Made by a program: the position numbers and the translations under genes. A stretch of 64,000 bases of DNA from CAWELS01 sp964468205 (lineage in GTDB: Bacteria; Acidobacteriota; Terriglobia; Bryobacterales; Bryobacteraceae): the NCBI GenBank assembly GCA_964468205.1, contig CAYXVG010000038.1, positions 1 through 64,000 of the forward strand, in the 5' to 3' direction. Position 1 is the first letter of the stretch. Every line of letters begins with the position of its first letter. Under the pieces are notes generated by a model that made no database searches, had not been told where the DNA came from, and saw only the letters and a list, made by a program, of their open reading frames with translations. Below, piece after piece: positions 16,753-24,564 of this stretch.

Positions 16753-18291
16753 TCAACCAGGCGGCGCGCCGACGTGCCAGCGCGGGGCAATCTGGTCCGT
16801 CTCGTCCGCGGTCATCAACCAGTGGAGGATGCGGTCTTTGAGCTCGTTCTTGACGCCGGCCCGGCCCGGATCGTCGAACAGGTTCACCTCTTCGCTGGGG
16901 TCCTCGGCGAGGTCGTAGAGTTCTCCTTCGCCGGAGGCGTAGTAGTTCAGCTTCCAGCGGCCGGTGCGGACCATCTTCGCGTCCGGGTGCCGGATATCCT
17001 TAATCCCCTGCCCCTTCTCGAAGTGGAAGTCCAGCCGGCCCGTGGTGATGACCTCGGGAATGATGTTCTCCGCGAACACAGCTTCCCGCTCCTCGTAGCT
17101 CTCCCCACGCAGCAGGGAGGCGAGACTGCGGCCTTGGCAGGGTACTGGTTCCCGCACGCCGCAAAGGTTGAACAGAGTCGGCAGCAGGTCAGTGGATTCG
17201 ACGAGCTGCCGGTAGCCGCCCGGGCGGACAACTCCTGGATAGCGGATCATGAGCGGGACGCGGACGGAGGCTTCGAAGAAGCAGTTCTTGCCCATCAAGC
17301 CGTGTTCGAGCATCTGGTCACCGTGGTCGCTGGCGAATACGACGAGCGTGTTGCCGGATTGGCCAGTATCATCGAGGGTTTGCAGGATCCGGCCTACCTC
17401 CTGGTCGATCTGGCTCACCGAAGCGTAATAGGTGCGATAGGCCCACTGCAGCCGCTCCCGATCCATGTCGAACGCCGGCTGGCCGCGCAAGATCAGCCGT
17501 TGAAGCGGGCGCGGCAGTTCCTGGATCTCCTCGAGCCTAACCTGCCGCGGCAGCGGGATTTCGACGTCGTCGTACATCGAATCGAACGGCTCGGGCGCCA
17601 GGAACGGCGAGTGCGGCTGGAAGAAGGAGGAGAAGAGAAAGAAGGGGCGGGAGTCCGCGGCCATCTCCGTGAGAAACTCTCTCGTCTTGAGCCCCACCCA
17701 AGCGGTTTCCGTGTGCTCCCGGGCGATCACCATGCGGAACGGATTCTGGCCGGGCGGCGCCGGCTTCACTGTCTGCCGGTACGGAATGTGCGCCCGCGGA
17801 TCATTTTCCTTTCGCCACCTCGAGTAGTCGCTGTACTCGGTGAGATAGGGAACGCCGTCGTGGAGGAGCACGCGGTCGAATCCCGTAGTTCGGGCGTGCT
17901 CTGCCGTGGGCGGAATGTAGTGAAGCTTGCCGACCGTTCCGGTCTGGTATCCGGCGTCCTGGAGATACTGCTGCATCAGCGTCTCGCCGGCCTTGAGTGG
18001 GGTGTAGTTCACGCGGTTCTGATGGCTGTGCGGATAGCGCCCGGTGAAGAAGGTGACCCGCGAAGGAACACACACCGGAGCCTGAACGAAGGCGCGCTCG
18101 AAGTTGGCGGACTCGGCGGCCAGCCGGTCGAGATTCGGAGTGCGAATCAGCCGGTTGCCGTTGGCGCCGAGAGTATCCCAGCGCTGTTGGTCCGTCATGA
18201 TGAAGAGAATGTTCGGTTGGCGCCCGGCCGCGATTGACGTGGAGTTCGCGGTGGCCGCGGAACAGGTTTGCAGAAAGCTCCGCCGGTTCAT
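16753..18291 (-). CDS. Sulfatase 1 (arylsulfatase family), Tat-like signal
   Basis: A 512-aa hydrolase of sulfate esters in the alkaline phosphatase superfamily. The formylglycine motif is CVPSRVTFFTGRYP (about residue 75 onward), which must be converted by an anaerobic-type or FGE maturase not present here. Metal-site segments are NILFIMTDQQRWDTLG near the N-terminus and VVFASDHGDQMLEHGL. The N-terminus MNRRSFLQTC has a twin-arginine-like start. The gene lies 103 bp after the methyltransferase gene on the same strand. The natural substrate (sulfated polysaccharide or other) cannot be read from sequence. Confidence 0.92.
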   Translation of the reverse strand: MNRRSFLQTCSAATANSTSIAAGRQPNILFIMTDQQRWDTLGANGNRLIRTPNLDRLAAESANFERAFVQAPVCVPSRVTFFTGRYPHSHQNRVNYTPLKAGETLMQQYLQDAGYQTGTVGKLHYIPPTAEHARTTGFDRVLLHDGVPYLTEYSDYSRWRKENDPRAHIPYRQTVKPAPPGQNPFRMVIAREHTETAWVGLKTREFLTEMAADSRPFFLFSSFFQPHSPFLAPEPFDSMYDDVEIPLPRQVRLEEIQELPRPLQRLILRGQPAFDMDRERLQWAYRTYYASVSQIDQEVGRILQTLDDTGQSGNTLVVFASDHGDQMLEHGLMGKNCFFEASVRVPLMIRYPGVVRPGGYRQLVESTDLLPTLFNLCGVREPVPCQGRSLASLLRGESYEEREAVFAENIIPEVITTGRLDFHFEKGQGIKDIRHPDAKMVRTGRWKLNYYASGEGELYDLAEDPSEEVNLFDDPGRAGVKNELKDRILHWLMTADETDQIAPRWHVGAPPG

Positions 18292-18394
18292 GATCCCAGT
18301 CTCCTTCCTTACGGTGATGGGGGGACTCCCATTCCACTACGGAGGCAGAGCCGGCTGCAAGGAGCCGGCAGGCGGCAGCGGCCGGCTTTCGAGC

Positions 18395-19027
18395 CTAAGG
18401 GCTCGGAATCGTCCAAAAATAGATGCGGTGACCGCCGACGTTGACCTCTTTCTCCGGCGTCCAGTCGCCCATGGTGTGACTGTGGGAGACAACCCGCGTC
18501 CCGGGCTTCAGTTCAGCCAGCAGCTTTGGCCTGAGTTTCAGATTGACCCACGGCCAGAGGTAGAGGGTAACAACTGTGGCGTCGCGAATCTCGGCTTCGA
18601 ACAGGTCTTCGTTCCGGAAGCTGACCTTTCCGAGCACGCCGGCCTCGCGCGCGTTGGCGACGGCCTCTTCGATCCGATCCGGATCGATGTCGATGCCGAC
18701 GCCGCGGGCGCCGAATTCCTTAACCGCGGCAATCACGATCCGGCCATCTCCACAGCCGAGATCGTAGACCAGGTCGTCCTTGGTCACATTGGCGAGGCGG
18801 AGCATCTCCCGCACCACCTCGGGAGAAGAAGGTTCGTACCTGACATCGGGCGGCCGGAGCGGTGCATTCTGAGCGCCGGCAGGCGAGAGCCCCGCCCACA
18901 GCAACAGCACCGATGAGGCGATCGCCCAAGTGCAGTTGATGAGGCCGCTTCTCAACAGCCGCCGTCCGTTTCCCGCCCTAACCGGGATGCCCGGTAAGCC
19001 ATTCCCGCAACCAGTCAAAGACGTCAT
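18395..19027 (-). CDS. SAM-dependent methyltransferase with N-terminal signal or anchor
   Basis: A 210-aa class I methyltransferase. Motif I is VYDLGCGDGRIVI, followed by GVGIDIDPDRIEEA (motif II acid), then NEDLFEAEIRDATVV and LYLWPWVNLKL. The protein ends with HRIYFW. The ATG at 19027 sits 7 bases after GAGGAG. A hydrophobic stretch (about residues 34-52, ending SPAGAQ) looks like a signal peptide or anchor, odd for a SAM enzyme but seen in several acidobacterial proteins of this kind. A TTG at 18955 is an alternative. The substrate is unknown. Confidence 0.8.
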   Translation of the reverse strand: MTSLTGCGNGLPGIPVRAGNGRRLLRSGLINCTWAIASSVLLLWAGLSPAGAQNAPLRPPDVRYEPSSPEVVREMLRLANVTKDDLVYDLGCGDGRIVIAAVKEFGARGVGIDIDPDRIEEAVANAREAGVLGKVSFRNEDLFEAEIRDATVVTLYLWPWVNLKLRPKLLAELKPGTRVVSHSHTMGDWTPEKEVNVGGHRIYFWTIPSP

Positions 19028-19334
19028 ACCGCATCTCCTCGCTGAGATGATGAGTTCGATCGCGGGAGCGAGAGCGAGCCTCATCTGCCCGGCCCGAAGC
19101 CGGGTCCACTGACCAAACCTTCGTTGCGGCCGGTTCCACTGCGGCGCTGGTGAAGCGGCGGTCCGGCCGGCGACTGAGGATCCAATTGCAGTGGTACTCC
19201 AGCTTACTCCGGGAAGAAGAGAGAGTGCCAGGGGCCGCGCCCGCGGTGTTCGGGCGATTCGGCAGTTCCGCCGCGGCGATCCTTTCGCGGCGGGCGGCGT
19301 GTTGTACTGTGAAAGACAACGTAAGGAGGCAAAG
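19028..19334. other. Divergent intergenic region
   Basis: About 307 bp between the methyltransferase and amidohydrolase starts. It holds a 6-bp hairpin (CCCGGC at 19088, GCCGGG at 19099), a TACTGT that could be the amidohydrolase -10 (19305-19310), and an AAGGAGG site just before 19335. I see no gene in it. Confidence 0.6.
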
Positions 19335-20603
19335 ATGAAGCGACTGCCGCTGCTCCTGCTGGCCGCGGGTCTCACCTGGGCTCAGGCTGACTATGATCTG
19401 CTGCTGAAGGGCGGCTTCGTGATCGACCCGAAGAACGGCGTCGAGGCGGTTCGGGACGTGGCGGTGAAAGACGGCCGCATTGCCGCCGTGGAGCCGTCAA
19501 TCGACAACTCGCGGGCGCGGCAGGCGATCGACGCCGCGGGTCTGATCGTGACGCCCGGCCTGATCGACATTCACGTGCACGTGTTCCATTCGACCGGCAT
19601 TCCGGGGGCGTGGGCCGGCGACAACAGCGTGATGCCCGACTCGTTTTCATTCCGCACGGGGGTCACGACGATGGCGGATGCCGGCTCGGCGGGCTGGCGG
19701 AACTTCGAGCAGTTTCGCACGACGGTGATCGACCGGGTCCAGACGCGGGTTTTGGCATTCATCAATATTTCGGGCTACGGGATGTCGAGCAACATGGTGG
19801 AGCAGGGGGACTGGGATCCGGCAGCGGTGGTGAGGTTGGCGAAGAAGCATGCGGATGTCGTCGTGGGCGTGAAGGCCGCGCATTACGAGGGGCCCGGCTG
19901 GGAGTCAGTGGACAACGCGGTTGAGGCGGGGCGGCTGGCCGGGCGTCCGGTGATGGTCGATTTCGGATGGTTCCGGCCGGAGCGGCCTTACTGGGAACTC
20001 GTCGGGAAGCATCTGCGTCCGGGCGACATTACGACGCACGCTTATCGCGGCCCGGTGCCCTGGGTTAATGAGGAGGGCCGGCTCTATCCGTATCTGGCGA
20101 AGGCCCGCGAGCGTGGCGTGGTTTTCGATGTGGGGCACGGGGGCGGCAGCTTCGTCTTTCGTAATGCTGTCCCGGCCGTGCGGCAGGGTTTCTACCCGGA
20201 TACGATCTCGACTGACTTGCACTCCGGCAGTCAGAATGGCGCGATGATGGATCTGCCGACGACGATGTCGAAGTTTCTGGCGATGGGGATGCCGCTCAGC
20301 GAGGTGGTGCGGGCAACGACATGGCGGGCGGCTGAGGTGATTGGCCGCGAGGAGTTGGGACATCTTTCGTCCGGGGCGGCGGCCGACATCACGGTCCTCC
20401 GCGTGCAGAAGGGCGCGTTTGCGTTTCGGGACGTGGCCGGCGGGAAGTATCCCGGGCGGGAGCGGCTGCATTGCGAGATGACTCTGAAGGACGGCGTCAT
20501 TCGCTGGGACTGGAATTCGCGGGCAGCAGTGGACTATACGACGCTTGATCCGGAGTATGGGGTGAATGAGTGGGAGCAGCTTCTGCGGCCGGATACGAAA
20601 TAG
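19335..20603 (+). CDS. Secreted amidohydrolase (deacetylase/dihydroorotase-like) with an altered metal ligand
   Basis: A 422-aa exported metal-dependent hydrolase of the amidohydrolase superfamily, near the Atu3266/EF_0837 deacetylase group. The signal peptide spans about residues 1-17. Metal-site landmarks are GLIDIHVHVF (HxH), VVGVKAAHYEG (the carboxylated Lys), DITTHAYRG (His) and TISTDLHSG (Asp). Where the group has a His in PLMVHIG-like sequence, this protein has MVDFGW (Asp, residue 209), so one ligand is changed. AAGGAGG precedes the ATG. The last 20 codons plus the stop are duplicated downstream. The substrate is unknown. Confidence 0.85.
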   Translation: MKRLPLLLLAAGLTWAQADYDLLLKGGFVIDPKNGVEAVRDVAVKDGRIAAVEPSIDNSRARQAIDAAGLIVTPGLIDIHVHVFHSTGIPGAWAGDNSVMPDSFSFRTGVTTMADAGSAGWRNFEQFRTTVIDRVQTRVLAFINISGYGMSSNMVEQGDWDPAAVVRLAKKHADVVVGVKAAHYEGPGWESVDNAVEAGRLAGRPVMVDFGWFRPERPYWELVGKHLRPGDITTHAYRGPVPWVNEEGRLYPYLAKARERGVVFDVGHGGGSFVFRNAVPAVRQGFYPDTISTDLHSGSQNGAMMDLPTTMSKFLAMGMPLSEVVRATTWRAAEVIGREELGHLSSGAAADITVLRVQKGAFAFRDVAGGKYPGRERLHCEMTLKDGVIRWDWNSRAAVDYTTLDPEYGVNEWEQLLRPDTK

Positions 20604-20762
20604 GGAAACGCGCGGTCTGTCCCCGGGTTTCCCCGGGTTTCCCGGGTTTCCCGGGTTTCCCCGGGTTTCCCCACGCTTGATCCGGAGTATGGGGTGAATG
20701 AGTGGGAGCAGCTTCTGCGGCCGGATACGAAATAGGGAAACGCGCGGTCTGTCCCCGGGTTT
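20541..20762. repeat. 90-bp direct duplication of a gene end, with a CCCGGGTTT array between the copies
   Basis: Positions 20541-20630 and 20673-20762 are identical over 90 bases. The first copy is the last 20 codons and stop of the amidohydrolase gene plus 27 bp. Between the copies lie further units of CCCGGGTTT or CCCCGGGTTT, giving about five units in a row (20621-20668). It may be slippage at the CCCGGGTTT unit or an assembly artefact. Read on the other strand, the array gives a false collagen-like Gly-x-Pro peptide. Confidence 0.92.
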
Positions 20763-20934
20763 GTAAATCAGGGTGATCGCATCCGCTGTTGGAAACACGT
20801 AACTTGCTCGAACCACCACCCGCGGGCTGGCCTGAAGTGATGTTCAGGATGTTTACGTTGTTCAAGTTGAGCACGTTTTAGCCCCTCCTCAGCCCCTCGG
20901 ATTTTGGCCCCGGACGACAATGTCGAACGGAAGC
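20763..20934. other. Intergenic region after the duplication
   Basis: About 170 bp with lower GC than the surroundings, lying between the duplicated gene end and the frameshifted toxin gene. I see no gene or clear structure in it. Confidence 0.5.
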
Positions 20935-21416
20935 TCAGTCTTCACCGAGTTCGGCAAGAACCTTCGCGTAGAGGTCAGCTCCGATCCAGAAACCTGCACG
21001 TTGCCTGAGGTCGTCGAGAAGCGGCTTGACCGTCTCGATCAGGCCGGCCTGTGTCGCCTCTACAAGCACGCCGAGCAATCCTGTGATCCTCAGGCCTCGA
21101 GAGGCCGCGATTCTTCGGCCGCGGCGCTCATCCATCAGCAACAGATCAGCGCTTCTCTCCTCCGCCAATACGATCGCCTCGGCTTCTCCGTGATCGAGTT
21201 CGTTGCAGAGTTGATTAACCTCCCCCTGATTCCGGACTGGCGCCACAACGATCCAGGCGGGGTTTGGTCAAGCAGGTTTGGCTCGTAGTCGGCGCGTGTC
21301 GGTTCCCGATATACAGCCGGCGGTATTAGAACTTGTTCGTACAAACGGGGTAGGAGATCCAGTTGGTTGATGAGCCCGAGATTGAGGATTGGGGATGTAT
21401 CTGAGACGACAATCAA
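20935..21416 (-). pseudogene. PIN-domain toxin of the DUF3368 type, split by a one-base frameshift
   Basis: Two overlapping minus-strand frames together make one DUF3368 protein. The first (TTG start at 21416) gives IVVSDTSPILNLGLINQLDL with the PIN catalytic Asp and runs to EPNLLDQTP. The second (down to 20935) gives AWIVVAPVRN, then NELDHGEAEAIVLAEE and LLLMDERRGRRIA, with the remaining PIN acids. They join in register if the CCCC run near 21256-21259 had one more C. PIN toxins are Mg-dependent RNases. The start overlaps the antitoxin stop (TTGA). It is either a real inactivating mutation or a homopolymer sequencing error. Confidence 0.83.
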
Positions 21417-21658
21417 AGCCGGCCCATGTCACGAAGAGTCCGTACGTCTTGTTCGAACTCCTCAGTCCCATAGTGGACCGGAATGTGTCGCTCTCCCAGA
21501 AGACGCTGGAACTCCCGTTGGCTCAATTCGGCGAGTCCGCTGGCCTGGGCTAGAGTGAGGCGTTCCTGCTGAAACAACGCCAGGGCGAGTTCCCGCTTCA
21601 ACTCCGGCTCGGAAATCCGGGCCGCCGCGAGAACGTCGTCAGAGATCGTCACAGGCAT
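21413..21658 (-). CDS. UPF0175 family antitoxin
   Basis: An 81-aa small protein of the UPF0175 family, usually the DNA-binding partner of DUF3368 PIN toxins. The family pattern is visible: an N-terminal strand (PVTISDDVLAAA), a helix with KRELALALFQQERLTLAQAS, then GLAELSQREFQRLLGERHIPVHYG. It overlaps the toxin start by four bases. A perfect TATAAT (minus strand, 21671-21676) sits 12 bases before its ATG. The antitoxin frame is intact while the toxin is broken. Confidence 0.88.
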   Translation of the reverse strand: MPVTISDDVLAAARISEPELKRELALALFQQERLTLAQASGLAELSQREFQRLLGERHIPVHYGTEEFEQDVRTLRDMGRL

Positions 21659-21670
21659 GGAACCAACCTG

Positions 21671-21676
21671 ATTATA
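21671..21676 (-). promoter_or_regulatory. Consensus -10 box of the toxin-antitoxin operon
   Basis: TATAAT on the minus strand, 12 bases before the antitoxin ATG. The -35 region is not clear. It is the closest match to the sigma-70 consensus among the unit heads in the window. Confidence 0.5.
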
Positions 21677-21779
21677 GCGCCTCGGAATCGAACAACCGAC
21701 AACCGGTCGCGGAGGTTGCTCAGTCGCCTCAAACGGCGGTTTTTTCTTGTGGTGCTACAGTGTCTTCGTAAAGGTCACG

Positions 21780-22532
21780 ATGCTGGACTTCGTCGAGAAT
21801 GAGTCTGAAGATCTATCTGAAGCGATGTGTCGCAGCGTGCGCGAATTCGACCCCGGCTATCACGAGGACTTCAGACGGGTCAGAGTCCGGGCCAAGAACG
21901 TGATGGACTGCTTCCGTGGGAAGCTTCAGGTCCCCATGGCTGAGATCTTCGATGTTGCGGACGAACTTCGGGCGGCGCTCAGGAACTGGGGAGCGGACAA
22001 GCGTAAACCAGCCACGACTAGGGCGCCGGCTGACATCGCACGTGGCTTGCACAACTGCGAGCTTTGGCGCGACCTGCTCGGCCTTGAAGACTGGGGTGCA
22101 TCCTGGTTGGATGTGCCCGATCCTCACACTCCGGACTTGCCCAAGCGCCTGCTTCGTGTGTTCGGTGACCTTGGAAGGATCTGTTTCAGCACTCAGCAGC
22201 TCACGATCGTCTATCCCGGCAAAGCTCTCTTATTGCTCACGGGCATTGGCCCGGCATTTGACGGCAGGGTGCGCGCGGGACTCACTGCTATCGGTATTGG
22301 GGGCTGGACGGCCACTCACTGGCCTCTGCCGAGCACTGAGCATGAGGCCACTTCCCGGAAAATGATGCAGGCCTATCGCGCTGCGGCTGGATTCTGCTTT
22401 GAGAACCGAGAGATGCTCCGACGATTGGCTTGCGAGGATGCCACGATCGACGAGTTGCTCAATCAACTCAGGTCTCCTGGCCGATTGATCGACATCCTGC
22501 TCTTCATGCGCGGGCTTCATCCGCGGGGCTAA
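21780..22532 (+). CDS. Unknown 250-aa soluble protein next to ssrA
   Basis: I do not recognise this protein. It has no signal peptide or membrane helix and is mostly helical in appearance, with charged residues in the first half (RVRVRAKNVMD). A segment near residues 150-175 (LLLTGIGPAFDGRVRAGL then GIGGW) has Gly-x-Gly turns like a helix-hairpin-helix or a small binding loop. The ATG at 21780 follows AAAGG, and TACAGT lies 18 bases upstream. Base composition looks less GC-rich than in neighbouring housekeeping genes, by eye. Its stop is 7 bp from the 3' end of the tmRNA gene, and a toxin-antitoxin module is divergent from it, which suggests acquired DNA. Confidence 0.65.
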   Translation: MLDFVENESEDLSEAMCRSVREFDPGYHEDFRRVRVRAKNVMDCFRGKLQVPMAEIFDVADELRAALRNWGADKRKPATTRAPADIARGLHNCELWRDLLGLEDWGASWLDVPDPHTPDLPKRLLRVFGDLGRICFSTQQLTIVYPGKALLLLTGIGPAFDGRVRAGLTAIGIGGWTATHWPLPSTEHEATSRKMMQAYRAAAGFCFENREMLRRLACEDATIDELLNQLRSPGRLIDILLFMRGLHPRG

Positions 22533-22539
22533 CTTAAGA

Positions 22540-22893
22540 TGGTGGAGGCGGCGGGAGTCGAACCCGCGTCCGAAAGTGTCTGCCGTTGGAAGACTACGTG
22601 TGTAGCCGCTTCAAATTTTTCGGGTGACGCCTTAGAAACGGCAAGAGCGACGCCAACCTAGTCCGATTGGGTTTCAGCCTGCGGCTCCGGACCGAAGCTT
22701 TTGGCCAATCTCGCTTAATGACGCTCACTAACCAACGTGCGAGCCCGTTGGCCGGAGCGACCACCTATGGTTAGGCGGCGTATGCAAACTGCTGGTTATC
22801 GGCAGTTATAGTTTTTTCGGTCGTTTTACGGGAGCCCGGAACCCGACACGCCTTCCAGCGCCAGTCCAATCCCGTCGAAGCCATTACGCCCCC
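22540..22893 (-). ncRNA. ssrA: Transfer-messenger RNA (one-piece)
   Basis: Ribosome-rescue RNA of about 354 nt on the minus strand. The 5' end GGGGGCG (22893 downward) pairs with CGCCTCC near the 3' end to form the acceptor stem, and CCA is encoded (22540-22542). The T-arm GGGTTCGACTCCC and the 5' landmark GGCTTCGACGGGATTG are clear. The tag frame lies at 22803-22771 and reads ADNQQFAYAA then TAA; the resume codon is inferred as GCC. The hydrophobic YAA end is the protease degron. Its 3' end adjoins the unknown 250-aa gene. Confidence 0.96.
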
Positions 22894-22954
22894 AGCAGAT
22901 GGACTACCTTTATATTACCACGGCCTGGCAAGCGGCCCCCGGCGGTCCGGCGGC

Positions 22955-24493
22955 CTACTTGGGGAAAAAGGAATCCGGGAACGGGGCCTGGCCGGAGCGA
23001 TCGGGATTGCGGATCTGGCGGGGCGCGCCCTGGCTGGTCGGGACGAGGGGGATCTGCTCGCCGCCGGTCGCCGAGAGGAGTTCGAAGAGCCGGGCATTGA
23101 GGTCTCGCACACGGCCGCGGTGGGCCGGATCGTTGACCAGGTTCTTGAGTTCGTGGGGGTCCTCCCGCAAGTCGTAGAGTTCCTCGAGGTCCCATAGGCC
23201 GTAGGGGCGTATGTACTTGTAGCGGCCCCCGACGACGGCGTGGATGGTCGGGGTCATCGGGGCCCAGCGCTCCCAGAAGTACTCGTAGAGAAGGTCTTCG
23301 CGCCAAGGCACATCCTCGCCGCGGGCGAGGGCGAGCAGGCCGGCTCCCTGGAAGTGGGCAGGCGGCGTTAAGCCGGCCGCCTCGATCATGGTGGGGGCGA
23401 TGTCAATGTTGCCGGCGATCGCGTCCACGGTCTTCCCGGCGGCAAGCTCGGCCGGCCAGTGCATGACCAGAGGGACGCGGATCGAGGGATCGTATGCGAC
23501 TCGCTTGTCGATGAGGTGCTGCTCGCCCCAGAGGTGACCGTTGTCGCCCATGTAGATGATCAGGGTGGAGTCGAGCATGCCTTCCCGGCGGAGATAGTCG
23601 ATCACCCGGCCGGTGCTTTCATCGACAGCCAGGAGGGACTCGCAGTAGCGGCGATAGATCTGTTCGGCGGGGCCCAGGGTGTCGAAGAACGGGTACTCCG
23701 CGCCGTGCCAGGAGTTGCGCTGGTTCCGCACCCACATCGGCTTCAGCAGATCGAGCGGGCCGCCCCAAGTTGTAGGGAAGGGTTCGATCTCGACGTTATC
23801 GTACTTGCCGCGGTGGCGCGGGGCCGGCGAGAAGTCGTGATGCACGGCCTTGTGGCTGAGATAGAGGAAGAACGGTTGGCCGGCTGTCTTCGCGTCGAGC
23901 CATTCGAGGGCGTAATCGGTGAGCTCGTCAGTGATGTACTTCGTCTGCGGCCGCCGCTCGCCGTTGACGTTGATCTGGGCCTGGCCCGTCACTCGCCCTT
24001 CGGCGTTGCGGATCCGCGGGAAGTAGTTTCCCTGGCCCCGGAAGCTGACCCAGTGGTCCCAGCCGCGGCGCGGCTCGTCGCTCGCGCTGCCCATGTGCCA
24101 CTTTCCGACGAAGGCGGTCTGGTAGCCGGCCTGTTGGAGGTACTGGGGAAAGAAGACGAGATCCGGGGACACGGGAGTCTGGTTGTCGACGACGCCGTGG
24201 GTGTGAGCGTAGAGACCCGTGAGGACGGAAGCGCGGCTGGGCGAGCATAGCGAGGTGGTGACGTAGGCGTTCCGGAAGAGCACGCCGCCGCGGGCGAGCG
24301 AGTCGAGCGCCGGGGTTTCGAGGAACGGGTGGCCGAGATGGCTCATCGCATCCCAGCGCTGGTCATCCACGAGGATGAAAATCACGTTGGCCGGGGAGGC
24401 TCCGGCGCGCTTGGGAAGCGGGGCGGGCTGGGCGTGAAGCGATCCGGCGGAAAGAAGCCAAAACACGAGCGGGAGGCTGGCAATTCGTCTCAT
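22955..24493 (-). CDS. Sulfatase 2, secreted
   Basis: A 512-aa arylsulfatase-family enzyme with a cleavable signal peptide (about residues 1-21, LLSAGSLHAQ). The formylglycine motif is CSPSRASVLTGLYAHTHG. Metal and sulfate-site segments are NVIFILVDDQRWDAMSHLG, FVGKWHMGSASDEPRRGWDH and LIIYMGDNGHLWGEQHL. It differs clearly from sulfatases 1 and 3, so a different substrate is likely. A possible -10 (TAGAAT, minus strand at 24512-24517) lies in the short divergent gap with the lipoprotein gene. The stop is about 60 bp upstream of the tmRNA 5' end. Confidence 0.93.
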   Translation of the reverse strand: MRRIASLPLVFWLLSAGSLHAQPAPLPKRAGASPANVIFILVDDQRWDAMSHLGHPFLETPALDSLARGGVLFRNAYVTTSLCSPSRASVLTGLYAHTHGVVDNQTPVSPDLVFFPQYLQQAGYQTAFVGKWHMGSASDEPRRGWDHWVSFRGQGNYFPRIRNAEGRVTGQAQINVNGERRPQTKYITDELTDYALEWLDAKTAGQPFFLYLSHKAVHHDFSPAPRHRGKYDNVEIEPFPTTWGGPLDLLKPMWVRNQRNSWHGAEYPFFDTLGPAEQIYRRYCESLLAVDESTGRVIDYLRREGMLDSTLIIYMGDNGHLWGEQHLIDKRVAYDPSIRVPLVMHWPAELAAGKTVDAIAGNIDIAPTMIEAAGLTPPAHFQGAGLLALARGEDVPWREDLLYEYFWERWAPMTPTIHAVVGGRYKYIRPYGLWDLEELYDLREDPHELKNLVNDPAHRGRVRDLNARLFELLSATGGEQIPLVPTSQGAPRQIRNPDRSGQAPFPDSFFPK

Positions 24494-24551
24494 AGGCGCT
24501 GACCGGTGCTCATTCTACCAGGGTTGGATAGCGCCGCTTGCGGGTGGCGGC

Positions 24552-24557
24552 TACAAT
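24552..24557 (+). promoter_or_regulatory. Putative -10 box of the lipoprotein gene
   Basis: TACAAT lies 7 bases before the ATG at 24565 with no Shine-Dalgarno, consistent with a leaderless transcript. Confidence 0.38.
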
Positions 24558-24564
24558 GTCGGGG

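Noticed and set aside
16774..18237. 487-codon plus-strand frame opposite sulfatase 1
   Set aside because: Antisense shadow with no start context or family match.
20541..20762. CRISPR-like array
   Set aside because: Two copies of a gene end and short CCCGGGTTT units, without uniform spacers or cas genes.
19905..20819. Minus-strand frame with a collagen-like Gly-x-Pro stretch
   Set aside because: The stretch is only the translation of the CCCGGGTTT array on the opposite strand of the duplicated gene end.
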